NCBI GenBank assembly: GCA_030524345.1
Contig: JAUNGP010000004.1
Coordinates: 1 to 64,000 of the forward strand
Direction: 5' to 3'
DNA: 64,000 nucleotides
From: Clostridia bacterium
GTDB lineage: Bacteria; Bacillota; Clostridia; TANB77; CAG-465
The translations under genes were made by a program, and so were the position numbers. Positions 18,011-26,446 of the stretch are shown here, in pieces. The notes under the pieces were generated by a model. The model was given only the letters and a program-made list of their open reading frames with translations. It was not told the origin of the DNA and did not search any database. The number at the start of each line of letters is the position of its first letter. Position 1 is the first letter of the stretch.

Positions 18011-19450
18011 ATGAAAAAAACAAAAATAGTTTGTACTATTGGACCAGCAAGTGAAAAACCAGAAGTATTAAGAGAATTAATCAAATCTGGTATGAACGTA
18101 ATGAGACTTAACTTCTCACACGGCGATCATGAAGAACATTTGGCAAAAGTAAAAACATTAAGAGCTATTAATGAAGAGCTTGGAACAAATGTTGGTTTCA
18201 TGTTAGATACAAAAGGACCTGAAATAAGAACAGGATCATTTGGATCAGATCAAAACACAAGAATGAGCTTTACAAAGGGAGATAAAATTACTTTAACAAC
18301 AAAAGAAGTTGAAGGAACTAAAGATTTACTATATGTAAATTATGCAGGACTTCCTCAAGATGTTGAAGTTGGAGGCCATATTCTTATTGATGATGGTTTA
18401 GTTGATTTATTAATAGACGAAATTAGTGGAACTGAAATCAAATGTACATTCCAAAACTCTGCTGTTTTAAAAGGTAGACGTGGTGTTAATGTACCAGGTG
18501 CTAAATTACAACTTAAAGCTATGACAGATAAAGATAAAGCAGATTTAAAATTTGCTGTTGAAAATGATTTTGATTTTATTGCTGCTTCTTTCATTAGAAA
18601 ACCTCAAGATGTAATTGAAATGAAAGAATATTTAGATTCTTGTGGAAAGCATAATATCAAAATAATCTCTAAAATAGAAAATCAAGAAGGTTTAGATAAT
18701 TTTGATGAAATATTAAAAGTTACTGATGGTATAATGGTAGCTCGTGGTGATTTAGGAGTTGAAATTCCTGAAGAAAAAGTTCCAGCTGCACAAAAAATGA
18801 TGATTAAAAAATGTATTGCTGCTGGCAAACCAGTTATAACAGCAACTCAAATGTTAGAATCAATGCAAAAAAATCCTAGACCTACTCGTGCCGAAGTATC
18901 AGATGTTGCAAACGCTGTTTATGATGGAACAAGTGCTGTAATGTTATCTGGAGAATCAGCTCAAGGTGACTATCCTCTAAATTGTGTTCAAACAATGGCA
19001 AAAATTGTTGAAGCAACAGAAAAAGATATTGATTATTGGAAAAGATTTAGAAAAACAATACTTGAAAATAAACCAATTGTTTCTTCTGATGATGAAACAG
19101 AATTAAAGAAACAAGCTAACTTCTCAGTATGTTGTACTGCTATGTTTGGAAATGCTAGTGCTATCATTGCAGTTTCTGAAAATGGACTTACACCATCTAT
19201 TATTTCAAGTTTTAGACCAGCTTGTCCTATATATGTAATTACTAACAATACAAAGACATATAGACATGTATCAGTGGAACAAAGTGTAAATGCTATTATC
19301 ATAGAAAACGAAAATAACGTAGATACATTACTTAAAAAAGGTATCGATGAACTAAAAGAAAAAGGTCTATTATTTGCAGGAGATACAGTTGTGTTAAGCG
19401 GTGGATTCCCTAACGAAAGTATCACTGGAACAATCATGAAAATCAAATAA
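18011..19450 (+). CDS. pyk: Pyruvate kinase
   Basis: It converts phosphoenolpyruvate and ADP to pyruvate and ATP, the last step of glycolysis. The N-terminus KKTKIVCTIGPAS is diagnostic. The metal and substrate loop MLDTKGPEIRTG and the signature region IKIISKIENQEG..DGIMVARGDLG are intact, as are the GKPVITATQMLESM helix and the SGESAQGDYP block. At 480 residues it is the short form without the C-terminal phosphohistidine domain found in many Bacilli. An in-frame upstream ATG (17927) lies inside the promoter; ATG 18011 has AAGGAG nine bases upstream. It is monocistronic with its own promoter and terminator. Confidence 0.98.
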   Translation: MKKTKIVCTIGPASEKPEVLRELIKSGMNVMRLNFSHGDHEEHLAKVKTLRAINEELGTNVGFMLDTKGPEIRTGSFGSDQNTRMSFTKGDKITLTTKEVEGTKDLLYVNYAGLPQDVEVGGHILIDDGLVDLLIDEISGTEIKCTFQNSAVLKGRRGVNVPGAKLQLKAMTDKDKADLKFAVENDFDFIAASFIRKPQDVIEMKEYLDSCGKHNIKIISKIENQEGLDNFDEILKVTDGIMVARGDLGVEIPEEKVPAAQKMMIKKCIAAGKPVITATQMLESMQKNPRPTRAEVSDVANAVYDGTSAVMLSGESAQGDYPLNCVQTMAKIVEATEKDIDYWKRFRKTILENKPIVSSDDETELKKQANFSVCCTAMFGNASAIIAVSENGLTPSIISSFRPACPIYVITNNTKTYRHVSVEQSVNAIIIENENNVDTLLKKGIDELKEKGLLFAGDTVVLSGGFPNESITGTIMKIK

Positions 19451-19460
19451 TTTGAAATCA

Positions 19461-19490
19461 AAGCGACAATTTCGTCGCTTTATTTTTTTT
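19461..19490 (+). terminator. Terminator of pyk
   Basis: A 7-bp stem (19461-19467 with 19474-19480) is followed by TATTTTTTTT. Confidence 0.9.
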
Positions 19491-19582
19491 ACAAATATTC
19501 ACTTATGACTTGATTATTTATTAAAGTTATGTTAAAATATATGAGTAATTAACTTAAACTTTTCAAAAAGGGGGGCTTTATA

Positions 19583-19771
19583 ATGGCAAAATGCGAAATA
19601 TGTGATAAAGATGTAAAATTCTCACTACAAGTGAGTCACTCTCATAGAAGAACAGCAAGAACTTTTAAACCAAATGTTCAAACTGTAAGAGTAAACGATA
19701 ATGGTACTACAAAAAAAATGCATGTATGTACTAGATGCTTAAAGAGTGGTAAAGTTCAAAGAGCTATATAA
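19583..19771 (+). CDS. rpmB: 50S ribosomal protein L28, zinc-binding form
   Basis: This 62-residue large-subunit protein begins MAKCEICDKDV and has a second CTRC near 51-54. The two CxxC pairs mark the zinc-coordinating paralogue rather than the Cys-free one. The central SHSHRRTARTFKPN region is characteristic. GGGGGG precedes the ATG. A likely promoter lies near 19511-19539 (TTGATT, 17 bp, TAAAAT). It is monocistronic. In Bacillus subtilis rpmB neighbours spoVM; here a SpoVM-like ORF lies 2.3 kb away on the other strand. Confidence 0.96.
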   Translation: MAKCEICDKDVKFSLQVSHSHRRTARTFKPNVQTVRVNDNGTTKKMHVCTRCLKSGKVQRAI

Positions 19772-19777
19772 TCAATT

Positions 19778-19803
19778 AGATATGGAAAACCATATCTTTT
19801 TTT
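19778..19803 (+). terminator. Terminator of rpmB
   Basis: A perfect 7-bp stem (19778-19784 with 19789-19795) has an AAAA loop and is followed by eight T. Confidence 0.9.
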
Positions 19804-19811
19804 ATTCAAAT

Positions 19812-19847
19812 AAAAGGCTGAAATTACTTATGTAATTCCAGCCTTTT
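19812..19847 (-). terminator. Terminator of the 280-residue gene
   Basis: A 16-bp stem with one wobble (19812-19827 with 19832-19847) lies just after the minus-strand stop at 19850, followed by TTTTATTT. Confidence 0.85.
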
Positions 19848-19849
19848 CT

Positions 19850-20692
19850 TTACAAAAAGGTATATAGTAACTCATAGATATCATCTAACGTGCAAATAAC
19901 ATCTTCACAATACTTATAATACTGATCAGAAATAAAACAAAGGGATTGAATCAGCTCCGCATTTTCAAGTAATATTTTCAGAGCCTCTTTATTATTCACA
20001 TCTTTAGCTGCATAAATAATTTCAGCCATTTGACCATCCAAGGAAACAAGCTTTTCCATACTAATACTTCTTCCATGAATTGTAAAATCTTTCTCTAAAA
20101 CTTTTTCATGAATGTACTCTCGAATCTTTTCACACTGAATAATAAGGTCAGATACGAGATTTTCTAAAGTAGCTTCTGCGATTTTATATTCTACATCCTC
20201 AAACAAGTCTTCTTCTTCACTGAGCAATTTAAGAAATTGATCCATCTGACGATTAGAATAAGATACAGTCGGCTTTCTCATCTCCCCTCGAAGATAATTG
20301 TTAATGCTATCACATATTAACATCGCATACCGACAGGGTTTTATAAAGTCAATAATGGTGTATCTACATGCCTCTAAATCGCTCCCAAAGGGTACCTGAC
20401 ATTCTCCCTTTAAAATGAAACCTGAGGATCTTACTTTCTCTTTATCTAAATTCGTATAAAAAGAAATATAATATTCTATGATCTTAAAAACCTCTTTTAC
20501 ACTAACAGTTCCCAGAAGAAACTTTAGCGTATCCTGATCACTTCTTTTTACTTTTCTCATCATAAGTGTCATAAATAACAATGACTTTTTTGCCAAATCG
20601 TTTAAGCATTCGCCCCGATAATTTTGAATTTCTGATATTATTTCACCCCATTTTTTTTCTACATTTTCAATACTTGAATAATTCTCATCCAT
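19850..20692 (-). CDS. Unknown helical cytoplasmic protein
   Basis: I do not recognise a family. The 280 residues are predicted helical by pattern, rich in Leu, Glu, Ile and Lys, with many Cys scattered singly rather than as metal motifs. No signal peptide, membrane helix or nucleotide motif is seen. The gene is a solo unit: a perfect consensus promoter at 20728-20756, AGGAGG 12 nt before the ATG, and a strong terminator. Its style and promoter match other solo genes of the window (35425-36129, 56759-57268). It lies between rpmB and the patatin gene. Confidence 0.7.
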   Translation of the reverse strand: MDENYSSIENVEKKWGEIISEIQNYRGECLNDLAKKSLLFMTLMMRKVKRSDQDTLKFLLGTVSVKEVFKIIEYYISFYTNLDKEKVRSSGFILKGECQVPFGSDLEACRYTIIDFIKPCRYAMLICDSINNYLRGEMRKPTVSYSNRQMDQFLKLLSEEEDLFEDVEYKIAEATLENLVSDLIIQCEKIREYIHEKVLEKDFTIHGRSISMEKLVSLDGQMAEIIYAAKDVNNKEALKILLENAELIQSLCFISDQYYKYCEDVICTLDDIYELLYTFL

Positions 20693-20727
20693 AATTATGG
20701 AAAACCTCCTTTATTTTTTTCAAATGA

Positions 20728-20756
20728 ATTATACCATTTTTTTGCAATTATGTCAA
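20728..20756 (-). promoter_or_regulatory. Consensus SigA promoter of the 280-residue gene
   Basis: TTGACA at 20751-20756, a 17-bp spacer and TATAAT at 20728-20733 with an extended TGG. Confidence 0.9.
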
Positions 20757-20766
20757 CTTTTTTACT

Positions 20767-21930
20767 TTATTCTTTATAATTTATTAACTCATTCATTGCA
20801 TCTGTTGCAACAATGTAATCTGAAAAAAACTTATTCAGTAGCTTATTTGTTCTAAATTTTGGTTCTGAGGCTAACATATCCATAAAAAAGCAAAGTCCAA
20901 ATCCCTTACTAATAACCCTCATTACAAGCTTATACTGACTGACAATCCTTTTGAAATTAAACACTTTTCTAAATTTGTTATACTCATTTTGATATCGGTT
21001 ATGCTTCTCCATAATCAAATTTAAAAATTCCTCTGCCGTATATATTTGGTATTTATCTATATTATATATCCTTGCTGCATATTCTAATCCATATAATGTA
21101 TTTAAGTTAAAAATGCTTACAAGTTTATTAAACTCAGGAATTGTAAAATAATAAGTATGTCCTTGCAATTTATTGAATGCTTTTAAAGTATCTAAATATC
21201 CCATCATCATATTCTTTTTCATTTTTTCTCTATCAAATTCAAAGATTCCTCCTAAGTCCTCATTTGAGCGAATAATTTTTAAATAGGTACCTTTACTTGC
21301 AATCTTTCTTTTAATACCATCATTTGAAATGTCAATTACAATAATATTTTTATATCCTTTTTTTGCTAACATATTAATTGGAACATTATCATAATATCCT
21401 CCATCAAAATACTCCTCTTCCCCAATCTTTTGTCCTTTATAAATTGGAAAACAGGCTGTTGCCAAAAGATAATCTATAAATTCGTCCTTTGGAATATCTT
21501 CTTTAAAAACTTCCAGTGCAGTCTTACTCTTTTTTGAATAGGTAGTCATTCCAAGTTCTATATTAGAACTATATATTTTGTCAATATCTAAGTACTTTTC
21601 CATCATTTCTCTTAATGGTTTATTATCAAATCCTTTTGTTTTTACATATTCGGTAGCCAGTGGTACTACATTTTTAGCACTTAAAATATTCTTTTTATTC
21701 TTTAATTTTTCTTTTACATCAACTATATTTTCAATTTTAATCGTATCATATATTTTAAGTAATTTATCGAAATCATCCTGTATCATTAAAGCTGCATTGA
21801 TAGCACCAATAGAAGCACCACATATTGCAGTAATATTCATATTCATTTCCTTTAAGGCTTTCCATGCACCAACTTCATAGGCACCCTTTGTTCCACCACC
21901 TGCTAATACTAATCCATATTCTTTTTTCAT
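20767..21930 (-). CDS. Patatin-like phospholipase
   Basis: Patatin enzymes are lipid acyl hydrolases with a Ser-Asp dyad. The oxyanion loop GLVLAGGGTKGAYEVG is near the N-terminus, the nucleophile elbow GASIG near residue 38 (GxSxG), and the catalytic Asp in YFDGGYYDN near 170. All are intact. The first 210 residues are the catalytic domain; the remaining 175 are helical and unassigned. No signal peptide is present, so it is cytoplasmic or membrane-peripheral. A GTG three codons upstream is possible, but ATG 21930 follows AGGTGA at a good distance. It lies downstream of the small spoVM-like operon, separated from it by a terminator. Confidence 0.92.
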   Translation of the reverse strand: MKKEYGLVLAGGGTKGAYEVGAWKALKEMNMNITAICGASIGAINAALMIQDDFDKLLKIYDTIKIENIVDVKEKLKNKKNILSAKNVVPLATEYVKTKGFDNKPLREMMEKYLDIDKIYSSNIELGMTTYSKKSKTALEVFKEDIPKDEFIDYLLATACFPIYKGQKIGEEEYFDGGYYDNVPINMLAKKGYKNIIVIDISNDGIKRKIASKGTYLKIIRSNEDLGGIFEFDREKMKKNMMMGYLDTLKAFNKLQGHTYYFTIPEFNKLVSIFNLNTLYGLEYAARIYNIDKYQIYTAEEFLNLIMEKHNRYQNEYNKFRKVFNFKRIVSQYKLVMRVISKGFGLCFFMDMLASEPKFRTNKLLNKFFSDYIVATDAMNELINYKE

Positions 21931-21988
21931 ATCATTCACCTAGTATAATTATATACTTTATTTAAAAAATTTCAACACAAAAATAAAA

Positions 21989-22013
21989 TAATCACAGAGC
22001 AAAACTGTGATTA
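21989..22013 (-). terminator. Terminator of the spoVM-like small-ORF operon
   Basis: A perfect 9-bp stem (21989-21997 with 22005-22013) is followed on the minus strand by TTTTATTTTTG. Confidence 0.85.
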
Positions 22014-22031
22014 CAAAAAATTAGACTATGG

Positions 22032-22100
22032 CTATATTTTAAATATTGTCTTTAGTAACATTCTCATAAATTTCCCAGGCTGATAAACTACAATTTTCAT
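22032..22100 (-). CDS. spoVM: SpoVM-like 22-residue spore morphogenetic peptide (candidate)
   Basis: SpoVM is a 26-residue amphipathic helix that marks the forespore membrane and recruits SpoIVA. This 22-codon ORF starts MKIVV and contains KFMRMLLKTIFKI. Aligned without gaps to Bacillus SpoVM it keeps Met1, Lys2, Lys10, Phe11, a basic residue at 17 and the hydrophobic spacing; the helix-breaking Pro is at 8 instead of 9. AGGGGG precedes the ATG. It sits 14 nt behind a 50-residue membrane ORF and ahead of a terminator, so it is a genuine transcription unit. Proximity to rpmB recalls Bacillus. The assignment is from pattern; too short for certainty. Confidence 0.65.
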   Translation of the reverse strand: MKIVVYQPGKFMRMLLKTIFKI

Positions 22101-22114
22101 ATCTTATTCCCCCT

Positions 22115-22267
22115 TTAGCAAAAAAGCCATGATATTCCAAAAATCGCTATTGCTATTGCTACTATACCTATCCATCCCCATAGAGGAAGTACAATACTTA
22201 AAAATACTCCTATACCTAAAGCTAGACAAAAGAGCCCAATTGTTTTTCTAAAGCCACTTGTAAACAT
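22115..22267 (-). CDS. Small hydrophobic membrane protein upstream of the spoVM candidate
   Basis: The 50-residue ORF runs from ATG 22267 to TAA 22115, with AGGGGG eight bases upstream. After a short basic N-terminus it is almost wholly hydrophobic, probably two membrane helices (about 9-27 and 31-49) joined by PLWGW. It lies 14 nt before the SpoVM-like ORF, and the two are bounded by a terminator, so they are co-transcribed. I do not recognise a named family. By context it may act in the forespore envelope. Confidence 0.65.
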   Translation of the reverse strand: MFTSGFRKTIGLFCLALGIGVFLSIVLPLWGWIGIVAIAIAIFGISWLFC

Positions 22268-22354
22268 ATTTCTTCCCCCTTTTGACAAATAGAAAAAATT
22301 ATTATAAAATGTCTAATATATATTATGAGAATTATATAAAATGGTGATTAATTT

Positions 22355-23014
22355 ATGGAAAAAGATAAAGTGAAAAAGTATCAGAAAATAAGCAAAGAAA
22401 ATGCTATTTTAGCAATTGAAATTTTAAATAAATATTATAGTGATGCAAAATGTGGTCTTGACTTTAAAGAGCCAATTGAGCTTGTAGTTGCTTTGATTCT
22501 TGCAGCACAATGTACTGATGAGAGAGTCAATAAAATAACTCCTATTTTATTTAGAAAATATAAGGATGTATATGATCTTGCTAATGCTAATTTAGAAGAT
22601 ATTCAAAATATTATCAGACCTTGTGGATTTTACGTTAATAAAGCATCCTCAATTTTAGAAACATCGAAAACGATCGTTGAAAGATTCAATGGACAAGTTC
22701 CAAATAATATGAAAGATTTAACAACCCTAAGAGGAATTGGTAGAAAATCTGCAAATATTATATTACAAGAATGCTTCCATAATACAGTAGGAATTGCTGT
22801 AGATACACATGTAACACGTATATCTCGAAAAATAGGTTTATCAAATAGCAATACTCCTGAAAAAATCGAGCAAGATCTTATGAAAAAATTGGACAAAAAA
22901 TATTGGACTAAAATCAACCATATTTTCGTGTATCATGGCAGAGCTATCTGTATTGCAAGAAGGCCCCAATGTAATGACTGTCCAATACAAGACATTTGCT
23001 CTAAAAATGAATAA
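22355..23014 (+). CDS. nth: Endonuclease III (DNA base-excision repair)
   Basis: A bifunctional DNA glycosylase/AP lyase that removes oxidised pyrimidines. The helix-hairpin-helix LRGIGRKSANIIL includes the catalytic Lys, followed by the catalytic Asp in VDTHVTRISRKIGL. The C-terminal iron-sulfur loop CIARRPQCNDCPIQDIC has the C-x6-C-x2-C-x5-C spacing. The 219-residue length is normal. The RBS is weak (GGTGAT). It is divergent from the spoVM-like operon and convergent with the PBP gene, sharing a terminator with the latter. Confidence 0.97.
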   Translation: MEKDKVKKYQKISKENAILAIEILNKYYSDAKCGLDFKEPIELVVALILAAQCTDERVNKITPILFRKYKDVYDLANANLEDIQNIIRPCGFYVNKASSILETSKTIVERFNGQVPNNMKDLTTLRGIGRKSANIILQECFHNTVGIAVDTHVTRISRKIGLSNSNTPEKIEQDLMKKLDKKYWTKINHIFVYHGRAICIARRPQCNDCPIQDICSKNE

Positions 23015-23044
23015 GACTTAAGAAATTTCTTAAGTCCTATTTTT
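23015..23044. terminator. Bidirectional terminator between nth and the class B PBP gene
   Basis: A perfect 22-bp palindrome (23015-23036) is followed by CCTATTTTTA on the plus strand. Confidence 0.8.
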
Positions 23045-23045
23045 A

Positions 23046-25082
23046 TTATTCAAATACCCATTTTACAAGTGGAAATATAGAAAAGCTCTCTTTTTTGTCG
23101 TCTTCTCTCATACAGATTACTAAGTACTGCCTCTCTGTATTATCATCAGCTGTAAAAGCATCTAACCAACTAAGCTCTATTCCTTCTGATTCTTTATCAC
23201 TTTTTAATTCTGCTGTTCCGGTTTTTGCACCAATTGTAATTCCCTCTGTTTTTAAGCTATGCGCTGTTGCATCATATCCCTCAACTACTTGAATTAAGTC
23301 TTCTTTTATGATATTTGCTGTTTCCTGAGAAAATACATTTTCTTTATAAAACTGTGGCGTCTTATCTTCCCTATATTCTATATATGGCAATATCATATTT
23401 CCCCCATTTACAAAACATGAATAAATGGATGCCATATGAATTGGGTTAACAAGTATTTCTCCTTGACCATAACTACTATCTGCAAGCTTTATTTCTGTCT
23501 CAAATTCATTGGTATTAGAAAAACTAGAAGCAGTCAGCAAAAGATCAAAGTCAACACTCTCATTAAAACCAATTTTAGTTAACTCTTCTGCTAAAGTTTG
23601 GCCCCCAATCTTCATACCAGCTTTAGCAAAATAAATATTGTCAGAATACTTTAAAGCATTTTGAAGGATCGCAGGAGTAAAATATTCTTGTAATGTAGTT
23701 ATTTGATAATTTCCCCAACTCTCATCTTTTTGATAGCTATAACCACTATGACCAAAATCCTCATTTGGATCAATTTTTCCAGTATTTAAACCAATAGAGG
23801 CTGTAATTGGCTTAAAAGTAGAACCGGGACACCAAGAAGATAAATATCTTGCATACAATGGCTTACTTTCATCATGATTCAAATCATTCCATTTACTTGT
23901 AGATATTCCATTAGCAAAATCATTAGAATCAAATGATGGAGTACTAACAAGAGTCAGTACTTCTCCTGTTTTTGGATTCATAATAATAAAAAATCCTCTT
24001 TGTGTTTTAAAGCGATTATATATTTCATTCTGTTTTACTGCATCAATGGTAAGCTTAATATCTTCACCATTTTTTACATCTTTTTTTAGTATCGTTTCTT
24101 TCACATCTCCATCGGAATCAGTGATTACAATCTGAACTCCATCAATTCCTCTTAGTCTTTCTTCATAACTTCTTTCAAGACCAGATTTTCCAATCACACT
24201 ATTAGAATGATAACCATCTCCCTTATGTTTATCTAGTTCTTCAGCATTAATATTTTGAATATATCCAATTAAATGTGATGTAGATTCTCCATATGGATAA
24301 ACTCTAGAAGACTTTTCTATCACTTTGATTCCTTTTACTTCTAGCACACGATCAATTAACTCATTCTCACTAAGTGAAACTTTTTTTAATTCCACAAACA
24401 TATCCTCTTTTACATAAGATGCACTAAGTAATTTATCTATTTTCTCTACTGTCATATCTAACAGACTTGCTATTTTCTCTTTATCTTGTATTGCATCTTC
24501 ATTCATTTTTCCTGGAACAAATCCAATACTATATATCGTTCCCTCGCCTGCTAAAAGATTATCATTCCTATCATATATATTCCCTCTTTTAGCAGTCAGT
24601 GTATTTACCTTAATTTTATCTGTATCATTTAAGTTTGGAAATATTAAATTAGAAGACCACTCCATTTTATATTCTTTTCCAATTTTATATACTGTAGATT
24701 TGTTTTCAAAATGAATGATCCCATAAGAGGTTGTCAACTCATTAATATAATCTAGCTCAAATTCATTACTGGATTTTTCTGTAACATTTTCTATAGTAAC
24801 TTTTATCTCCTGCAAATCAATACCATTATATATTCGACTATTTCTATTGATAAAATCTTCTTTACTTATTTTCTCTTTGCTTGAGTCATTTAGACTTTCA
24901 TACATCGCTTCGTAATTTTCCTCATTAATACTTCTCATATATGACTCTAATAAAATTTTTGACTGATTTATTTTATTTTTGTGACTGCTACTACAGATAC
25001 CAATTATGATAATAATTAATATCATAACAATTAATATACAGCTTAAAACCAACTTTAGGGTCCTTTTTTGATTCTTTATCAT
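23046..25082 (-). CDS. Class B penicillin-binding protein with MecA-type N-terminal domain
   Basis: A monofunctional DD-transpeptidase that cross-links peptidoglycan outside the membrane. After a short cytoplasmic tail there is one anchor helix (about 8-29), then an NTF2-like domain (about 38-145) as in MecA/PBP2a and PBP3 of Enterococcus. A dimerisation domain follows (NTLTAKRGNIYDRN.. to about 320), then the transpeptidase. Active-site motifs are intact: STFK near 417, SDN near 480 and KTGT near 620. The length (678) fits this subclass. It is a solo gene convergent with nth. This PBP type is often of low beta-lactam affinity, but that cannot be read from sequence alone. Confidence 0.92.
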   Translation of the reverse strand: MIKNQKRTLKLVLSCILIVMILIIIIIGICSSSHKNKINQSKILLESYMRSINEENYEAMYESLNDSSKEKISKEDFINRNSRIYNGIDLQEIKVTIENVTEKSSNEFELDYINELTTSYGIIHFENKSTVYKIGKEYKMEWSSNLIFPNLNDTDKIKVNTLTAKRGNIYDRNDNLLAGEGTIYSIGFVPGKMNEDAIQDKEKIASLLDMTVEKIDKLLSASYVKEDMFVELKKVSLSENELIDRVLEVKGIKVIEKSSRVYPYGESTSHLIGYIQNINAEELDKHKGDGYHSNSVIGKSGLERSYEERLRGIDGVQIVITDSDGDVKETILKKDVKNGEDIKLTIDAVKQNEIYNRFKTQRGFFIIMNPKTGEVLTLVSTPSFDSNDFANGISTSKWNDLNHDESKPLYARYLSSWCPGSTFKPITASIGLNTGKIDPNEDFGHSGYSYQKDESWGNYQITTLQEYFTPAILQNALKYSDNIYFAKAGMKIGGQTLAEELTKIGFNESVDFDLLLTASSFSNTNEFETEIKLADSSYGQGEILVNPIHMASIYSCFVNGGNMILPYIEYREDKTPQFYKENVFSQETANIIKEDLIQVVEGYDATAHSLKTEGITIGAKTGTAELKSDKESEGIELSWLDAFTADDNTERQYLVICMREDDKKESFSIFPLVKWVFE

Positions 25083-25288
25083 AAATAAGATCTCCTTTTA
25101 TTTTACATTTGTAAATTAATTATATTTTACACGTATAAAGAAAAAAAGTCAATAAAATGTCGAAATATAGTTTTTTATTTTTCATCTAATACAATATATG
25201 ATAAATGTATGTTTTTAAAGCTTACCTTATTCCTTGAAAACATAAATATTTTCCTTATATTTTTTTACAATTTTTTTATTAAAAAGTC

Positions 25289-25317
25289 TTGACTTTTAGT
25301 AATATATCTATTATAAT
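25289..25317 (+). promoter_or_regulatory. Promoter of the tRNA pair
   Basis: TTGACT at 25289-25294, a 17-bp spacer and TATAAT at 25312-25317, 20 nt before the first tRNA. Confidence 0.85.
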
Positions 25318-25336
25318 ATAACTGTTCCATGAGAGT

Positions 25337-25413
25337 GGGCCTTTAGCTCAGTTGGTCAGAGCACCCGGCTCATAACCGGATGGTCCGGGGTTCGAATCCC
25401 TGAAGGCCCACCA
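25337..25413 (+). tRNA. tRNA-Met (CAT anticodon)
   Basis: A full cloverleaf: acceptor GGGCCTT paired with AAGGCCC, anticodon loop CTCATAA, T-loop TTCGAAT and an encoded CCA. The paired first base and the lack of three consecutive G:C pairs in the anticodon stem argue against the initiator. Elongator Met is likely; tRNA-Ile2 with a modified CAT is not excluded. The outermost anticodon-stem pair (C27-A43) appears mismatched. Confidence 0.95.
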
Positions 25414-25432
25414 TTCTTATATATTGGAACAT

Positions 25433-25518
25433 GGGTAGGTGTCCGAGTGGCTAAAGGAGGCAGACTGTAAATCTGTTGACGTTCGTCTACGATGGTTCGA
25501 ATCCATCCCTGCCCACCA
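25433..25518 (+). tRNA. tRNA-Tyr (GTA anticodon)
   Basis: A class II tRNA with acceptor GGGTAGG paired with CCTGCCC (one G-T), anticodon GTA in the loop CTGTAAA, a long variable arm and an encoded CCA. It lies 19 nt after tRNA-Met in the same transcript. Confidence 0.96.
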
Positions 25519-25533
25519 TAATATAATGGTTCA

Positions 25534-25567
25534 AAATACTGAGAATTCAATATTCTCAGTATTTTTT
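25534..25567 (+). terminator. Terminator of the tRNA operon
   Basis: A perfect 13-bp stem (25534-25546 with 25552-25564) ends in a T-run. Confidence 0.9.
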
Positions 25568-25586
25568 AATGCAATAAAATAATAAT

Positions 25587-25606
25587 AGAGCTATATTTCA
25601 AGCTCT
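25587..25606 (-). terminator. Terminator of the DUF1653 gene
   Basis: A 6-bp stem (25587-25592 with 25601-25606) is followed on the minus strand by ATTATTATTTTATT. Confidence 0.55.
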
Positions 25607-25645
25607 AACCTACTTTTTACAAAATCAAATATACATTACTAAAAA

Positions 25646-25900
25646 TTATTCTATGATTTCTTCAAAACGATATTTTTGCGTCGCATCTGGATATTTTTCA
25701 TGGTCTACTTCAGATAAAAACATTTCTAATGGTCTGGCATAAATTCCATCTTTGTGATTTGTCTTTCCATTATTATCCATACAACGATAAACAACTAATT
25801 GCTCACCTGTCTCACTATGCTGAGCCACTGTAATCACAAAGGATCTTGCACCTTTAAAATGTTTCCACATCGTAAAAGGTTTTACTATTCTCTCCTCCAT
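25646..25900 (-). CDS. DUF1653 family protein
   Basis: This 84-residue protein matches the compact beta fold of DUF1653: [29 protein letters not shown] followed by [12 protein letters not shown] and a final YRFEE. The role is unknown. A longer ATG exists at 25927, but ATG 25900 is preceded by GAGGAGG at the right distance and is preferred. It is a solo gene with its own promoter (25932-25961) and a weak terminator. Confidence 0.88.
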   Translation of the reverse strand: MEERIVKPFTMWKHFKGARSFVITVAQHSETGEQLVVYRCMDNNGKTNHKDGIYARPLEMFLSEVDHEKYPDATQKYRFEEIIE

Positions 25901-25931
25901 ATTCTTTCCTCCTCTGCTATTCATCAAAATG

Positions 25932-25961
25932 ATTATAACATATAAAAGAAGTATTTTTCAA
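25932..25961 (-). promoter_or_regulatory. Promoter of the DUF1653 gene
   Basis: TTGAAA at 25956-25961, an 18-bp spacer and TATAAT at 25932-25937. Confidence 0.7.
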
Positions 25962-26141
25962 CACTTGATATATCTTCTCTCTTTTTCCCTTGATTTGTCA
26001 TATCTCATATGACTTGAAAATCATAGCAACTAGTGATATAATATCAATATGTTATCTTTTATCCACTTTATACTAATTAGTAATGGATGTTTCCCAACTT
26101 TTTAGTTTTAAATACAAATATCATATTTAATTGGAGGAACT

Positions 26142-26408
26142 ATGATGCATAATCAAAGGAAAATGAAATTTTTTCGGGATAAATTTTTAGACATAACGAT
26201 AATTGCTATGGTCATAACGGTGATACTGCAATTATTCTTTGTTTCTGCACTAAGACATATTATACTATGCAGTATTGTGCTATTCCTTATTGCTATTACC
26301 TTACTTTTTGATGGAATTTTAAAAGATCATGAAGGAATCAGCACACGAATATTCTGGTATGCAATTTGGTTTATACATTTAATCAGCTCTTGCGTCTCTA
26401 ATTTTTAA
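26142..26408 (+). CDS. Small membrane protein of unknown function
   Basis: An 88-residue protein with a basic N-terminus and three hydrophobic segments (about 17-35, 38-57 and 68-86). GGAGGAAC precedes the tandem ATG ATG, and a terminator follows the stop. No family is recognised. It is convergent with the 60-residue gene. Confidence 0.65.
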   Translation: MMHNQRKMKFFRDKFLDITIIAMVITVILQLFFVSALRHIILCSIVLFLIAITLLFDGILKDHEGISTRIFWYAIWFIHLISSCVSNF

Positions 26409-26417
26409 AAATGAAAA

Positions 26418-26443
26418 TGGCTTGTTTTAACAAGCTATTTTTT
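26418..26443. terminator. Terminator shared by two convergent small genes
   Basis: A 7-bp stem (26420-26426 with 26429-26435) with flanking base pairs is followed by ATTTTTTA. Confidence 0.75.
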
Positions 26444-26446
26444 ATG

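Noticed and set aside
22021-22267. Treating the gap between the patatin gene and nth as empty
   Set aside because: Two short ORFs with good ribosome-binding sites and a terminator are present, so it was annotated instead.
25083-25288. Possible regulatory RNA upstream of the tRNAs
   Set aside because: Only AT-rich sequence with weak, short complementarities was seen.
25356-25550. Minus-strand 64-codon ORF
   Set aside because: It lies across both tRNA genes and has no independent support.
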